The notes beneath the pieces are model-generated. The model ran no database searches, was not told the DNA's origin, and worked only from the letters and a program-made list of their open reading frames with translations. Shown here piece by piece: positions 37,370 through 45,651 of a DNA stretch of 64,000 nt. The translations under genes and the position numbers were made by a program. The DNA comes from Fen-455 sp050012675 (GTDB taxonomy: Bacteria > Actinomycetota > Acidimicrobiia > Acidimicrobiales > Bog-793), in the NCBI GenBank assembly GCA_050012675.1, contig JBEKGS010000010.1:15620-79619 (forward strand), read 5' to 3'. Every line of letters starts with the position of its first letter. The stretch's first letter is position 1.

Positions 37370-38161
37370 CTATGGCAGGTTGGCGGCCGGGCCCCCGGTC
37401 CAGTCCGTGGGGATGGGCGCGAGCTCACCGTCTTCGGGGCCCTCCGCCGGCGCCTCCGGCGACTGCTCGGTGCCGGCGGCCGTGCGGCTCCCCGGTGCTG
37501 CGGCCACTTCCTCTCCTGGTTCTCCGACCCCGCTGTCCGGTGCCTGCTCGGGACCGTATGTCGCGGCCCCAGAGTCGTCTTCAGTGTCGGCGTCGGCCTC
37601 CTCGGATGGGCTCGCAACGAGCTGCGGGGTCTCACCGGGCTCGCCGGCCCTGACGCTGTCGAGGGACGGGACCTCCTCCACGACGCTGACGATCATGCGC
37701 CCGACGGTGCCCATCTGACGGCGCAGCAGCTGTTCCATAGCGGTGATCGCCCGCGGGCCGTCGGGAAGTATCTCGCTCCAGAGCAGGTAACCGGCCACAA
37801 CGCCCATCACACAGTCGCCGAGCTCCTCTTGGTGCAGCAGCACGCGTTCACCGCTGCGCAGCCACCCGTGCAAAGCGGGATACAGCTGGGTGAGCACCTC
37901 ACGGGTGTCCGAGGCGACCGGCATCGGGAATCGTGACCATTCGAGGTGGAGCTCGTCGTAGGCGTGGAGATTGTGGGTCGACGCCAACAGCGAGACAACT
38001 CTCGTGAAGCCTTGAGCCCTGAGCCACAACAGCTCCTCGTGCCGGCGGACCTTGCGATGGTTGGGCGCATAGCCGCCCGGCCGCTCGCTGACAGCCAGAT
38101 GGTCCTTGATGATCCAGCAGAAGTTCCGCGGGACGATCCCGGCTGCCCAGCGTCCCCTCAT
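37370..38161 (-). CDS. phosphatase-like protein lacking the catalytic cysteine, in the folate operon
   Basis: Residues 5-150 look like a dual-specificity/tyrosine phosphatase fold: CWIIKDHLAVSERPGGYAPNHRKVRRHEELLWLRAQGFTRVVSLL matches the strand-helix entry of such proteins, and SGERVLLHQEELGDCVMGVVAGYL stands where the P-loop HCxxxxxR should be. The expected Cys is Gln and the Arg is absent, so phosphatase activity is unlikely. Residues 165-263 are acidic, Glu/Pro/Ala-rich and probably disordered. It overlaps folP by 4 nt and abuts folB, so it is part of the folate operon. A regulatory phosphate- or pterin-binding role is possible. Confidence 0.75.
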   Translation of the reverse strand: MRGRWAAGIVPRNFCWIIKDHLAVSERPGGYAPNHRKVRRHEELLWLRAQGFTRVVSLLASTHNLHAYDELHLEWSRFPMPVASDTREVLTQLYPALHGWLRSGERVLLHQEELGDCVMGVVAGYLLWSEILPDGPRAITAMEQLLRRQMGTVGRMIVSVVEEVPSLDSVRAGEPGETPQLVASPSEEADADTEDDSGAATYGPEQAPDSGVGEPGEEVAAAPGSRTAAGTEQSPEAPAEGPEDGELAPIPTDWTGGPAANLP

Positions 38162-38961
38162 GCCGCAACCCCGCCGAACAGTCGAGCCGCCTGGACCGTC
38201 GCCGCAACGTCATGGACCCGCACAACCGCAGCCCCGCACGCCATCGCCCATACCGCCGAGGCCAGCGAACCCTCCAAGCGCTCACCAGGTCCAAGGGGCG
38301 GAACATCCCCGACCCGGCCGTCAGGGGACCCTCCGGCACCGAGATGGCCGATGAAGCCCTTGCGGCTGGTCCCGACCAGCACAGGGACCCCGGTGGCGAC
38401 TAGCTCAGGGAGCGCGGCCAGGAGCTGAAGATTGTGGCGCACGGACTTGCCGAATCCGATCCCGGGATCGATGTAGATCTCGGTGACACCGAGCGCCCGG
38501 GCCAAAGCGGCGTGTCTGTCGAGGAAGGCGCTGACCTCTCCGACGACGTCGTCGTAGCGGGGATCGATCTGCATGTCCACCGGGGTCCCCTTGCAGTGCA
38601 TCGCGACAAAGCCTGCTCCATGCTCGGCGGCAACCGCTGCCAGGCTCGCCGAGACGTCGTTCAAAAGGCTCGCTCCCGCTCTCAGCGCAGCGTGAGCGAC
38701 CGACGCCTTGACCGTGTCGACCGACACGCGGACCTCCCCGGCGAGCGCCTCGACCACGGGAACGACGCGGCGCAGCTCCTCTTGCGGCGCGACCGTCCCG
38801 GCACCGGGCCGCGTCGACTCACCGCCTACGTCGACCACGTTCGCGCCTTCGGCGACCATCTCGCGCCCGCGGCGCACGGCAGCTTCGTAGTCAAGGTAGA
38901 GACCGCCATCTGAGAATGAGTCGGATGTGACGTTCAGCACGCCCATCACGAGGGGGACCAC
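38158..38961 (-). CDS. folP: dihydropteroate synthase
   Basis: Joins the pterin pyrophosphate to p-aminobenzoate; target of sulfonamides. The TIM-barrel loops are GVLNVTSDSFSDGG (Ser where most have Pro), VVDVGGESTRPGA, and VLVGTSRKGFIGHLG. 267 aa, normal length. Lies 17 nt downstream of folE and overlaps the phosphatase-like gene. Confidence 0.95.
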   Translation of the reverse strand: MVPLVMGVLNVTSDSFSDGGLYLDYEAAVRRGREMVAEGANVVDVGGESTRPGAGTVAPQEELRRVVPVVEALAGEVRVSVDTVKASVAHAALRAGASLLNDVSASLAAVAAEHGAGFVAMHCKGTPVDMQIDPRYDDVVGEVSAFLDRHAALARALGVTEIYIDPGIGFGKSVRHNLQLLAALPELVATGVPVLVGTSRKGFIGHLGAGGSPDGRVGDVPPLGPGERLEGSLASAVWAMACGAAVVRVHDVAATVQAARLFGGVAA

Positions 38962-38978
38962 GTCTCAAGAGTAGAGGT

Positions 38979-39599
38979 TCAAGCGCCCCGACCTCGCACG
39001 TGTCCCATGGCTTCTGCCCGAGTCCTCGGGTCAGTCCGGAACAGTCCCCGGACCGCAGATGTCACAGTGATCGCTCCGGGCTTGCGAACGCCGCGCATCG
39101 ACATGCACAGGTGCTCGGCCTCGATCACGACCAGCACGCCCCGGGGGGACAGGGCGGACTCGATCGCCTCGGCGATCTGTGTCGTCATGCGCTCTTGGAC
39201 CTGGAGACGACCCGCGACCGCGTCGACGACGCGGGCCAGCTTCGAAAGTCCCGTGATCCGCCCGTCCTTGCTGGGGATGTACGCGACGTGCGCCTTGCCC
39301 AGGAACGGGACCATGTGGTGCTCGCACAACGACGCGAACGGGATGTCACGAACCATGACCATCTCGTCATGCTCTGCGGCAAAGGTGACGGTGAGGAACC
39401 TCGCCGGGTCCTCACCGGCCTCGTCGAAGAGATCGCCGTACATCTCGGCGACCCGCGAGGGCGTGCGCGCGAGGCCCTCGCGGTCGGGATCCTCCCCGAT
39501 GGCCGCCAGGAGCTCCCGGACGGCCCGGCGCACCCGTTCGCGATCCACCGACCCCCGGACGGAAGTCAGAGGGAGGGGATCGTCCCCCGCGTCGTTCAT
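38979..39599 (-). CDS. folE: GTP cyclohydrolase I
   Basis: First step of folate synthesis, GTP to dihydroneopterin triphosphate. Zinc and active-site residues lie in FASLCEHHMVPFLGKAHVAYIP and AEHLCMSMRGVRKPG. The ATG at 39599 gives 206 aa; the open frame continues upstream but enters hpt. It is 40 nt downstream of hpt. In many actinobacteria ftsH lies between hpt and folE; it is missing here. Confidence 0.95.
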   Translation of the reverse strand: MNDAGDDPLPLTSVRGSVDRERVRRAVRELLAAIGEDPDREGLARTPSRVAEMYGDLFDEAGEDPARFLTVTFAAEHDEMVMVRDIPFASLCEHHMVPFLGKAHVAYIPSKDGRITGLSKLARVVDAVAGRLQVQERMTTQIAEAIESALSPRGVLVVIEAEHLCMSMRGVRKPGAITVTSAVRGLFRTDPRTRAEAMGHVRGRGA

Positions 39600-39639
39600 T
39601 GACCGAACCGGCGCGAAGGCCCTCCCGCCGCCAACGGGG

Positions 39640-40254
39640 TCACGCGGGTTCCCCGGCCACATAGACGCGGATGTCGGGCAGGTTGCGGTAGCGCTCGGCG
39701 ACGTCGAGGCCGTAGCCGACGACGAATTCGGGCTCGATCTGGAACCCGACGTAGGCGATCTCGAGATCGGGCCGGGGCTCGACGCTGCGCTTGACGAGCA
39801 GTGAGCAGACCGCCAGGCTCTCCGGACCGCGGGCAAGAAGGCTCTTGCGCAGGTAAGAAAGCGTGAGGCCGCTGTCGAGGATGTCCTCGACGATCAGGAC
39901 GTGGCGACCCGTGAGGTCGATGTCGAGGTCCTTCAGGATCCGCACGACTCCGCTGGTCTTGGTCGACCGGCCGTAGGAGGACACGGCCATGAAGTCGAGC
40001 TCCAGTGGAAGCTGGATTTGCCGGGCGAGGTCGGCGAGAAAGATGAAGGCGCCCTTCAACACCCCGACGAGCAAAGGTGGCCGGCTGGCATAGTCGGCGG
40101 TGATCAGCTTGCCGAGCTCGGCGACGCGCGTGGCGATCTGATCGACAGTGAGGACGACCCTGCCCAAAGCGGGGTCGGCATCCCACACGCTCATGACACC
40201 GGGCGGCCCGGACCCTGTTGCCGGCTCGGTCCCGTGGTCCAAAAGATCGCCCAT
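39640..40254 (-). CDS. hpt: hypoxanthine phosphoribosyltransferase
   Basis: Purine salvage enzyme using PRPP. The PRPP motif is VLIVEDILDSGLTLSYL near residue 122; LLVGVLKGAFIFLADL and the C-terminal FVVGYGLDVAERYRNLP are typical. 204 aa including about 20 variable N-terminal residues. It starts 11 nt after tilS, as in many bacteria. Confidence 0.94.
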   Translation of the reverse strand: MGDLLDHGTEPATGSGPPGVMSVWDADPALGRVVLTVDQIATRVAELGKLITADYASRPPLLVGVLKGAFIFLADLARQIQLPLELDFMAVSSYGRSTKTSGVVRILKDLDIDLTGRHVLIVEDILDSGLTLSYLRKSLLARGPESLAVCSLLVKRSVEPRPDLEIAYVGFQIEPEFVVGYGLDVAERYRNLPDIRVYVAGEPA

Positions 40255-40265
40255 TGGGGCCGAGA

Positions 40266-41219
40266 CTAGTCGGGCACGCCGTTCCCGTACGAAAGATCGT
40301 CGTGGTCCCGAGCTTCGGGGCGCGCCTGACCGCCCGCCTGCTCGAGGCGCAGCCGCCCCCGCGAGCGGCGGACGCTCCTGCCCGAGCCGACGTCAGTCGC
40401 GAGGCTTTCCCCGCTCGCGACAGCCAACACCCTCTCGACGGTCGCGAGATCCGGAGGGTGCCCGCATCGCAGCCACTCGCGTACCGCCCGGCGCCCGAGC
40501 GCGGCGGGAGCCTGTGCGACCGTCCTGGCGTCGGTCGGATCGAGTGCGGCGGCGAGCTCGCCGAGCAGAGCCGCGTCGTCGGCCAACAGGCCCGCCTGCC
40601 GGGCGACCACGGGCACCACGTCGCGGCCCGCGAGCTCGCACAGCATTGGAACCAGCTCGTGGCGGACCCGGTTGCGGAGGTAAGACGGGTCGCGGTTGGT
40701 CGGGTCCTCGACCGGGTGAAGGCCGAGGTGCGCGCACATGGCTCGTGTCTCGGCCCGACGCAGAGCGAGAATCGGGTGCCGTGAACCGGAGCGCATCGCC
40801 GCGAGTCCGTCGGTGGAGGCGCCCCGCAGCAAGTTGAGGAGAACGGTCTCAGCCTGATCGTCGGCGGTGTGGCCGGTGGCCACACCCGCCGGCATGACCC
40901 CGAGACGGGCCGAGCGCGCCCGCGCCTCGAGATTGGGACCCGCCCCGACGCTCACCCGGTGCACGACGACCTCGACCCCGAGCTCTCCGGCCACCTCGTT
41001 GACGACACGGACGTCTTTTCGAGAGTCCTCCCGTAAGCCGTGGTCGACGTGATGAGCAACCACGTCGCAGCCGGCTGCAACCGCGAGCACCAACAGAGCC
41101 AGGGAGTCCGCACCTCCGGACACCGCACACGCGAGCGGCGAACCTGGAGCGGGGAACGAGCAACGTCCGATCAGAGCTGCTGCCGCCTCCTGCGCCCGTT
41201 CCCGCAGCGGGGGCGTCAC
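40266..41219 (-). CDS. tilS: tRNA(Ile)-lysidine synthase
   Basis: Modifies C34 of the AUA-reading tRNA-Ile to lysidine. The PP-loop ATP motif is CAVSGGADSLALLV near residue 33, HHVDHGLRED follows, and ATGHTADDQAETVLLNLLRG is the catalytic block. 317 aa, lacking the long C-terminal extension of E. coli TilS, as usual in actinobacteria. Overlaps the metalloprotease gene by 4 nt. Confidence 0.94.
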   Translation of the reverse strand: MTPPLRERAQEAAAALIGRCSFPAPGSPLACAVSGGADSLALLVLAVAAGCDVVAHHVDHGLREDSRKDVRVVNEVAGELGVEVVVHRVSVGAGPNLEARARSARLGVMPAGVATGHTADDQAETVLLNLLRGASTDGLAAMRSGSRHPILALRRAETRAMCAHLGLHPVEDPTNRDPSYLRNRVRHELVPMLCELAGRDVVPVVARQAGLLADDAALLGELAAALDPTDARTVAQAPAALGRRAVREWLRCGHPPDLATVERVLAVASGESLATDVGSGRSVRRSRGRLRLEQAGGQARPEARDHDDLSYGNGVPD

Positions 41220-42301
41220 GCCGGCTCGAGCGCCGGGCCCCGCACCCGTGACACCCAGAGGTCGGGTGCCTGGACCTCCGCCGCGCTCGGCAGATTCTCG
41301 GGACCCTGCCAGGCCAGCGCCAAGAGCTGCGGACCGCCGACCTCCTCGACTTCCCGGACAAAGCGCGCCCCGTCCCCGTACTGGCGCAGTTTCGCCTCGA
41401 GCCCGATCAACTGCTGGAAGAGCTTCGCAAGGCCGCCGGCTGATTCGCGCCTCGCGTGGAGCACCTGCGAAAAGTGTGCCGCACTCGGGATCAGATCCCG
41501 GGCGGCACGGTCCATCGTGACGTCACCATGACCTTCGAGCAGGCTCATCATGCCCTGGATCGAGCGGAGCGTTTCGAGTTGCGCCGGCGAGGCGAGAGCA
41601 CCGACCAACCCGGACTCCGCGAGCGGGTTCCTGCCGGACACTATTTCGACGGCCATCCGGCCGATCGCCTCCATGACCTGGCGCGGGTCGGGCGAGGCGA
41701 TGGCGACACTGCGTTCGACAAGATCGAGGAAGTGGCCGCGCAGCCACGGCACCCCGGTGAATTGGGCGCGGTGGGTGAGCTCGTGCAGAGCGATCCAAAG
41801 GCGGAACTCGCGGGGCTCAAAGCCGTGACGACGTTCAAGCGAGACGATGTTCGGCCCTACGTAGTACACGGCGTCTTGTGGTGAATCGCCGTCAGCGAAC
41901 AGGAGGTCGTACTGGCCGAGCACGCGTCCAGACATCCACCCGAGCACGACGCCCATCTCGGCACCGGCGGCCGCGCGTCCCACAGGTCCCAGAAGACCCG
42001 GCAGGCCCTGGCCGCTCTTGCCGGCACGGGCCAGCACAGGGCCGAGCAACCGGCGAAACGACGAGATGTTGGCGTGGATCCATTCCTCGCGCGTGGCCAC
42101 TTGCGCCCGGGCCGGCCCGACGAGCGACCGCAAGCCGGTTGACTCCTCCACGAGAGCCTCCGCCTGGGCCGTGACCTCCTCGAAGTCGACTACGAGAGAA
42201 CGAAGCGTCGCCCAGTCGATCCGGGTGTCGGTACGGCGCGCAACCCCGCCTGCAACCCGTTCGGCGACGTCCCAGGCGACCGGCTCGGAAGGAGGCGTCA
42301 T
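41216..42301 (-). CDS. DUF2342-family zinc-dependent metalloprotease
   Basis: A 361-residue actinobacterial zincin. The HExxH is in LWIALHELTHRAQF near residue 167; QYDLLFADG and YVGPNIVSLERRHGFEPREF precede it, and LLEGHGDVTMD supplies a downstream metal-site region. The family (Zincin_2, formerly linked by name to coenzyme F420) is uncharacterised; the order with tilS and hpt is the same as in M. tuberculosis (Rv3626c). No signal peptide is seen. It heads a 12-gene operon, and its ATG follows TAGCAT by 6 nt, so the whole operon may start leaderless. Confidence 0.88.
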   Translation of the reverse strand: MTPPSEPVAWDVAERVAGGVARRTDTRIDWATLRSLVVDFEEVTAQAEALVEESTGLRSLVGPARAQVATREEWIHANISSFRRLLGPVLARAGKSGQGLPGLLGPVGRAAAGAEMGVVLGWMSGRVLGQYDLLFADGDSPQDAVYYVGPNIVSLERRHGFEPREFRLWIALHELTHRAQFTGVPWLRGHFLDLVERSVAIASPDPRQVMEAIGRMAVEIVSGRNPLAESGLVGALASPAQLETLRSIQGMMSLLEGHGDVTMDRAARDLIPSAAHFSQVLHARRESAGGLAKLFQQLIGLEAKLRQYGDGARFVREVEEVGGPQLLALAWQGPENLPSAAEVQAPDLWVSRVRGPALEPA

Positions 42302-42307
42302 CTCAGC

Positions 42308-42313
42308 ATGCTA
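42308..42313 (-). promoter_or_regulatory. -10 hexamer of the likely leaderless promoter of the vitamin operon
   Basis: On the minus strand TAGCAT is followed by 6 nt (GCTGAG) and ATG at 42301. Confidence 0.6.
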
Positions 42314-42341
42314 GGCGGACTGGCCGCAGGATCCGAAACCG

Positions 42342-42638
42342 TCAGTGCTCCGCAGTTTCGGCGACACCGCCCGCGCTTGCCCTCATCTTGTGCTCATGGG
42401 CGATCACAGCGGCTATACGGTCCCGGAGCTCATCAGGCACCTTGTCCCTGCAACGGTCGGCGATGAGCCTCCTGAGCTCGGTCTCGAACCCGAAGGCCCT
42501 CAGGCACGGTGCGCACTTGTCGATGTGGCGAGCAATCTGGTCACGTCGTTCGGGCGTCATCTCGCCGTCGAGGAAGTGATAGACGCTGTGAAGCGCTTCC
42601 CGGCAGTTGATGTTCATGCCGCCCTTGTCGCCCTTCAT
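42342..42638 (-). CDS. rsrA: ZAS-type zinc anti-sigma factor (RsrA-like)
   Basis: A 98-residue redox-sensitive anti-sigma factor. Cys12 and the HIDKCAPC motif (His38, Cys42, Cys45) form the zinc site that in RsrA opens on disulfide stress and releases SigR. It starts 26 nt after sigR. GGAG 5 nt before ATG at 42638 supports this start; an internal ATG (42617) is a weaker option. Partner assignment follows from the adjacent sigma factor. Confidence 0.9.
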   Translation of the reverse strand: MKGDKGGMNINCREALHSVYHFLDGEMTPERRDQIARHIDKCAPCLRAFGFETELRRLIADRCRDKVPDELRDRIAAVIAHEHKMRASAGGVAETAEH

Positions 42639-42664
42639 GCAAGCTCCATCTGGTATCTCACCTC

Positions 42665-43228
42665 TCAGGGGGCCGCGACGAATCCTCGCGCCACTCCGAA
42701 GTCGTGCAACGTCTTCTCGAGCGCCCTTCTTCCACGATGGAGACGGCTCATCACCGTTCCGATCGGCACGTCCATGATGTCGGCGATCTCCTTGTAGGAG
42801 AATCCCTCCACGTCCGCCAGGAGAACGGTCATCCGGAAGCTCTCGGGCAGGGACTCCAACGCGGCTTTCACCTCGTCGTCGGTGACCCAGTCCAGGGCCT
42901 CGTCCTCGGCACTGCGGCCCATGCCGCCGTCACGGCCGCTCATGCGACGGAACAAGTAGAGCTCCTCGACGTCGTCGAGCTCGGTCTCCTCTGGATGACG
43001 CTTCTTCGACCGGTAGGAGTTGATGAAGGTGTTCGTGAGGATGCGGTAGAGCCAGGCCTTCAGGTTTGTGCCGGCCTCGAAGCCGCCGTAGCCGCGGTAG
43101 GCCTTGAGGTAGGTCTCTTGAACGAGGTCCTGGGCGTCGGACGGGCTGCGCGTCATGCGGAGCGCGGCCGTGTACAGCGAGTCCATGAAACCGGTGGTGT
43201 CCTCCGCGAAGCTCGCCTGGTCAGCCAC
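42665..43228 (-). CDS. sigR: ECF sigma factor of the SigR/SigH type
   Basis: Directs transcription of thiol-oxidative stress genes. Region 2 has YTAALRMTRSPSDAQDLVQETYLKAYRGY and NLKAWLYRILTNTFINSYR; region 4 has ESLPESFRMTVLLADVEGFSYKEIADIMDVPIGTVMSRLHRGRRAL. 187 aa. The GTG start follows TAGGGT by 6 nt, suggesting a leaderless message. Followed by its ZAS anti-sigma gene. By analogy with Streptomyces, SigR may transcribe its own operon and mycothiol or thioredoxin genes. Confidence 0.93.
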   Translation of the reverse strand: MADQASFAEDTTGFMDSLYTAALRMTRSPSDAQDLVQETYLKAYRGYGGFEAGTNLKAWLYRILTNTFINSYRSKKRHPEETELDDVEELYLFRRMSGRDGGMGRSAEDEALDWVTDDEVKAALESLPESFRMTVLLADVEGFSYKEIADIMDVPIGTVMSRLHRGRRALEKTLHDFGVARGFVAAP

Positions 43229-43234
43229 GATCGC

Positions 43235-43240
43235 ACCCTA
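43235..43240 (-). promoter_or_regulatory. -10 hexamer of a likely leaderless promoter (sigR)
   Basis: Minus-strand TAGGGT, 6 nt, then GTG at 43228. Confidence 0.57.
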
Positions 43241-43251
43241 GTCCCCGGCTG

Positions 43252-45651
43252 TCACGGCCGGGGAACGGCCTGGCCGTAAGGAAGCCTTCTCGGATCGAGG
43301 GCGGCCGCGATCAGCTGCCAGCGCGCGATCCTCCGCCGTGCGGCGCGGACGACCGTCCTGGCGTCTTTCGTCGCCTGGCGAACGACCAGGTCCCCGGGGT
43401 CCGAGTCGCCGTACAAAGCCGAGGTCGCCACTCGGGCCAGGTTCGACAATGCGAGCTCGGCCTCGCCGGGCAACATCTCGGTTGAGGCGACTCGCCGGGC
43501 GAGCTCCATGCAGGTCTCCGCGCGACGACGGCGGATACCGGCGAGGTCGAGCGTCCTCATCACCTCGCCCCAAGCGACCAGGATCCCAGTACGCGGCTCC
43601 CGGCGGGAACGGTGTAGTCGTGACCTCCTCCACGACATGACGGCCGCGGCCCAACAAACAAGGCCGGCGGGAAAAACGAGAAGCCACGGCGCCAACGGAG
43701 ACTGGGGTCGCCTCCCCCGACGAGCGCTGCCCGCGGTACCCGCCCCACCGCCGTGACCAAGGTTGTGGGCGCCTCCCGAGCTCGGCGGCGTCCGGACCGG
43801 AACGGTCGTCGCAGTCGTCGTCGTGGACAACGAAGGAGCCGAGGACCCTCCCACACTCGCGCCGGGCGTCGGCTCGAAGTCGATCCATCCGTAGTTCTCG
43901 AACTGCACTTGGGGCCAGGCGTGTGTGTCGCTCCCGTCGACCCGCCAATCGTCGTGGCCGACTTGAGCACCGGTGAGGAACCCGACCGCGATGCGTGTCG
44001 GGAGGTGGTCGATGCGGGCGAGCACGGCGAAGGCCGTGGCGAATTGCTGGCAGTAACCGGTCCGCGACTTGAACAAGAAGCTCATGAGGCCGCCATAACC
44101 GGGAGAGGGAATGACGACGCTTTCACCCCTGCGCAGCGGAAGCTGATAGCGGAACCTCGCAGAAGTGAGGTAGACGTCGAGGTCTGACGCCTTCTGGTAG
44201 GCGGTCGTCGCGCCCGCTACAAGACTGTTCGCGAGCCTTACGAGCCGCGGTGGCACGGGCTCGGGCAGTCGCAGGTCCCGGCTGGAGCTCCCCGGAGAGT
44301 CCGCCTCGAGCTGGGCCGTGGAGGGGTCGGCCACGACCGAGTCGACCGCGTACACAAGCCCTCTTTGGACCGGCGTGACCGAGACGATCGAGCTCCCCGA
44401 CCCCTTCGTTTCCACCCGGCCCGCGCCGGCGACCGCGAGGGGGGTTCCCCAGCTCGGCAGGATGCGATCACCGCTGAGCCCCGACACCTCGAAAACCTGC
44501 ACGAGCTGCTCGTGGCCAGGCCCGTCAGCGGTCGCAGGCGGTGGTCGGCGCTCGTCTGCGCCAAGTGGCGGGGAGAAAGAACGCAGTGGCTTGGTGGCCT
44601 GCCCGGGCGTCGCGCTCCAGCTGTTGCCGTTGAAGTCGTCCAGCACTGCGACCACTTCCCGGGTCGGGACTGCCGAGTGCACCGTGAAAAGGGAGCCGGA
44701 GGGATTGTCGATCTCTTCCTCGGCGACCTGCACGAGGGTGCTGATCTCGACCCCCTGGGGCAGGTTCCCGCCCTGAACCGATGAGCCAGTGCCGTTGCCT
44801 GCCCGTTCGGTGCCATGCCAGGCGACAAGGGCAGCGTTGCGCGCGCCGGGCAGGTTGAGGCCGACTACGGCCGCGGCAAGGGCCGCGAGCACCGCCATGC
44901 GCAGCATCAGCGCACCTGCGTGGTAGGACGTGTCACGCTCGCCGAGACTGAGTCCTGAGTCCGAGGACGCGACGAGGGCACCCTGGCCACGTTCGCGCTC
45001 GTTCACCGCCGCCACGAGGTACCAGCACGTAGAGCCGGCCATCAGGGCGAGGCCGAGCCCCCTCCAGGTGTCGGTGCCCAGCGCCGAAGCGAACAAGTAG
45101 AGCCCGAGCGCCGGAGCCAGCGCGAACACCGCCGGAATCCTCGTCTTGGACGAGATCAGCTCGGCGAGCAGTCCCGCGGCCCCGGCCGCCCACGCCGTGG
45201 CGAGAACAAGGCCCGGTAGCTCCGGCACCGGAGCGACCCTGAAGGAGAAGACCGCCCAACCCGCGCGGAGGTCATGGGGCATTGTGTGCCAGATGCCACC
45301 ACCTGGCGCTGCCCAGAAGAAGGCCGGACCGAACACGAACCCGACCGGTAACAGCACCGCAAGGACAAGGCCCAATGCCCACCAGGCGCTAGTGCGGGCC
45401 CGCCCGTTACGGTCGCTCGGATGCCGCCGTTCTTCAGCAGTTCGGCTCTTGGCGCCTTGGTGACCCCAAGACTGCATACGGGCGCCCGCACGGGCTAAGG
45501 GCGTGGCGCCGCGTGCGGCAAGGCCGACGAGGTGAGCGAGAACAAGGGTGACAAGCCCGGCAGTGAGCTCCCCCGGGCCGGTGAAGCAGCGCGCCAAGCT
45601 CGCAACGGCAATCACGTCGGTGACCACAAGGGCGAGCCAGGCGCTGCTCAT
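43252..45651 (-). CDS. membrane transglutaminase-like protein (TgpA family)
   Basis: A 799-residue membrane protein: about seven hydrophobic segments in residues 1-280, an extracytoplasmic region, a transglutaminase-like core, one more membrane segment near residue 655 and a cytoplasmic DUF4129-like tail. The Cys-His-Asp triad is visible in RTGYCQQFATAFAVLAR, GSDTHAWPQV and WIDFEPTPGA. A Thr/Ser/Pro linker separates core and last span. Starts in an ATGA overlap with the DUF58 gene. MoxR-DUF58-TgpA operons are common in bacteria; proposed roles are in envelope protein maturation. Confidence 0.9.
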   Translation of the reverse strand: MSSAWLALVVTDVIAVASLARCFTGPGELTAGLVTLVLAHLVGLAARGATPLARAGARMQSWGHQGAKSRTAEERRHPSDRNGRARTSAWWALGLVLAVLLPVGFVFGPAFFWAAPGGGIWHTMPHDLRAGWAVFSFRVAPVPELPGLVLATAWAAGAAGLLAELISSKTRIPAVFALAPALGLYLFASALGTDTWRGLGLALMAGSTCWYLVAAVNERERGQGALVASSDSGLSLGERDTSYHAGALMLRMAVLAALAAAVVGLNLPGARNAALVAWHGTERAGNGTGSSVQGGNLPQGVEISTLVQVAEEEIDNPSGSLFTVHSAVPTREVVAVLDDFNGNSWSATPGQATKPLRSFSPPLGADERRPPPATADGPGHEQLVQVFEVSGLSGDRILPSWGTPLAVAGAGRVETKGSGSSIVSVTPVQRGLVYAVDSVVADPSTAQLEADSPGSSSRDLRLPEPVPPRLVRLANSLVAGATTAYQKASDLDVYLTSARFRYQLPLRRGESVVIPSPGYGGLMSFLFKSRTGYCQQFATAFAVLARIDHLPTRIAVGFLTGAQVGHDDWRVDGSDTHAWPQVQFENYGWIDFEPTPGASVGGSSAPSLSTTTTATTVPVRTPPSSGGAHNLGHGGGAGTAGSARRGRRPQSPLAPWLLVFPAGLVCWAAAVMSWRRSRLHRSRREPRTGILVAWGEVMRTLDLAGIRRRRAETCMELARRVASTEMLPGEAELALSNLARVATSALYGDSDPGDLVVRQATKDARTVVRAARRRIARWQLIAAALDPRRLPYGQAVPRP

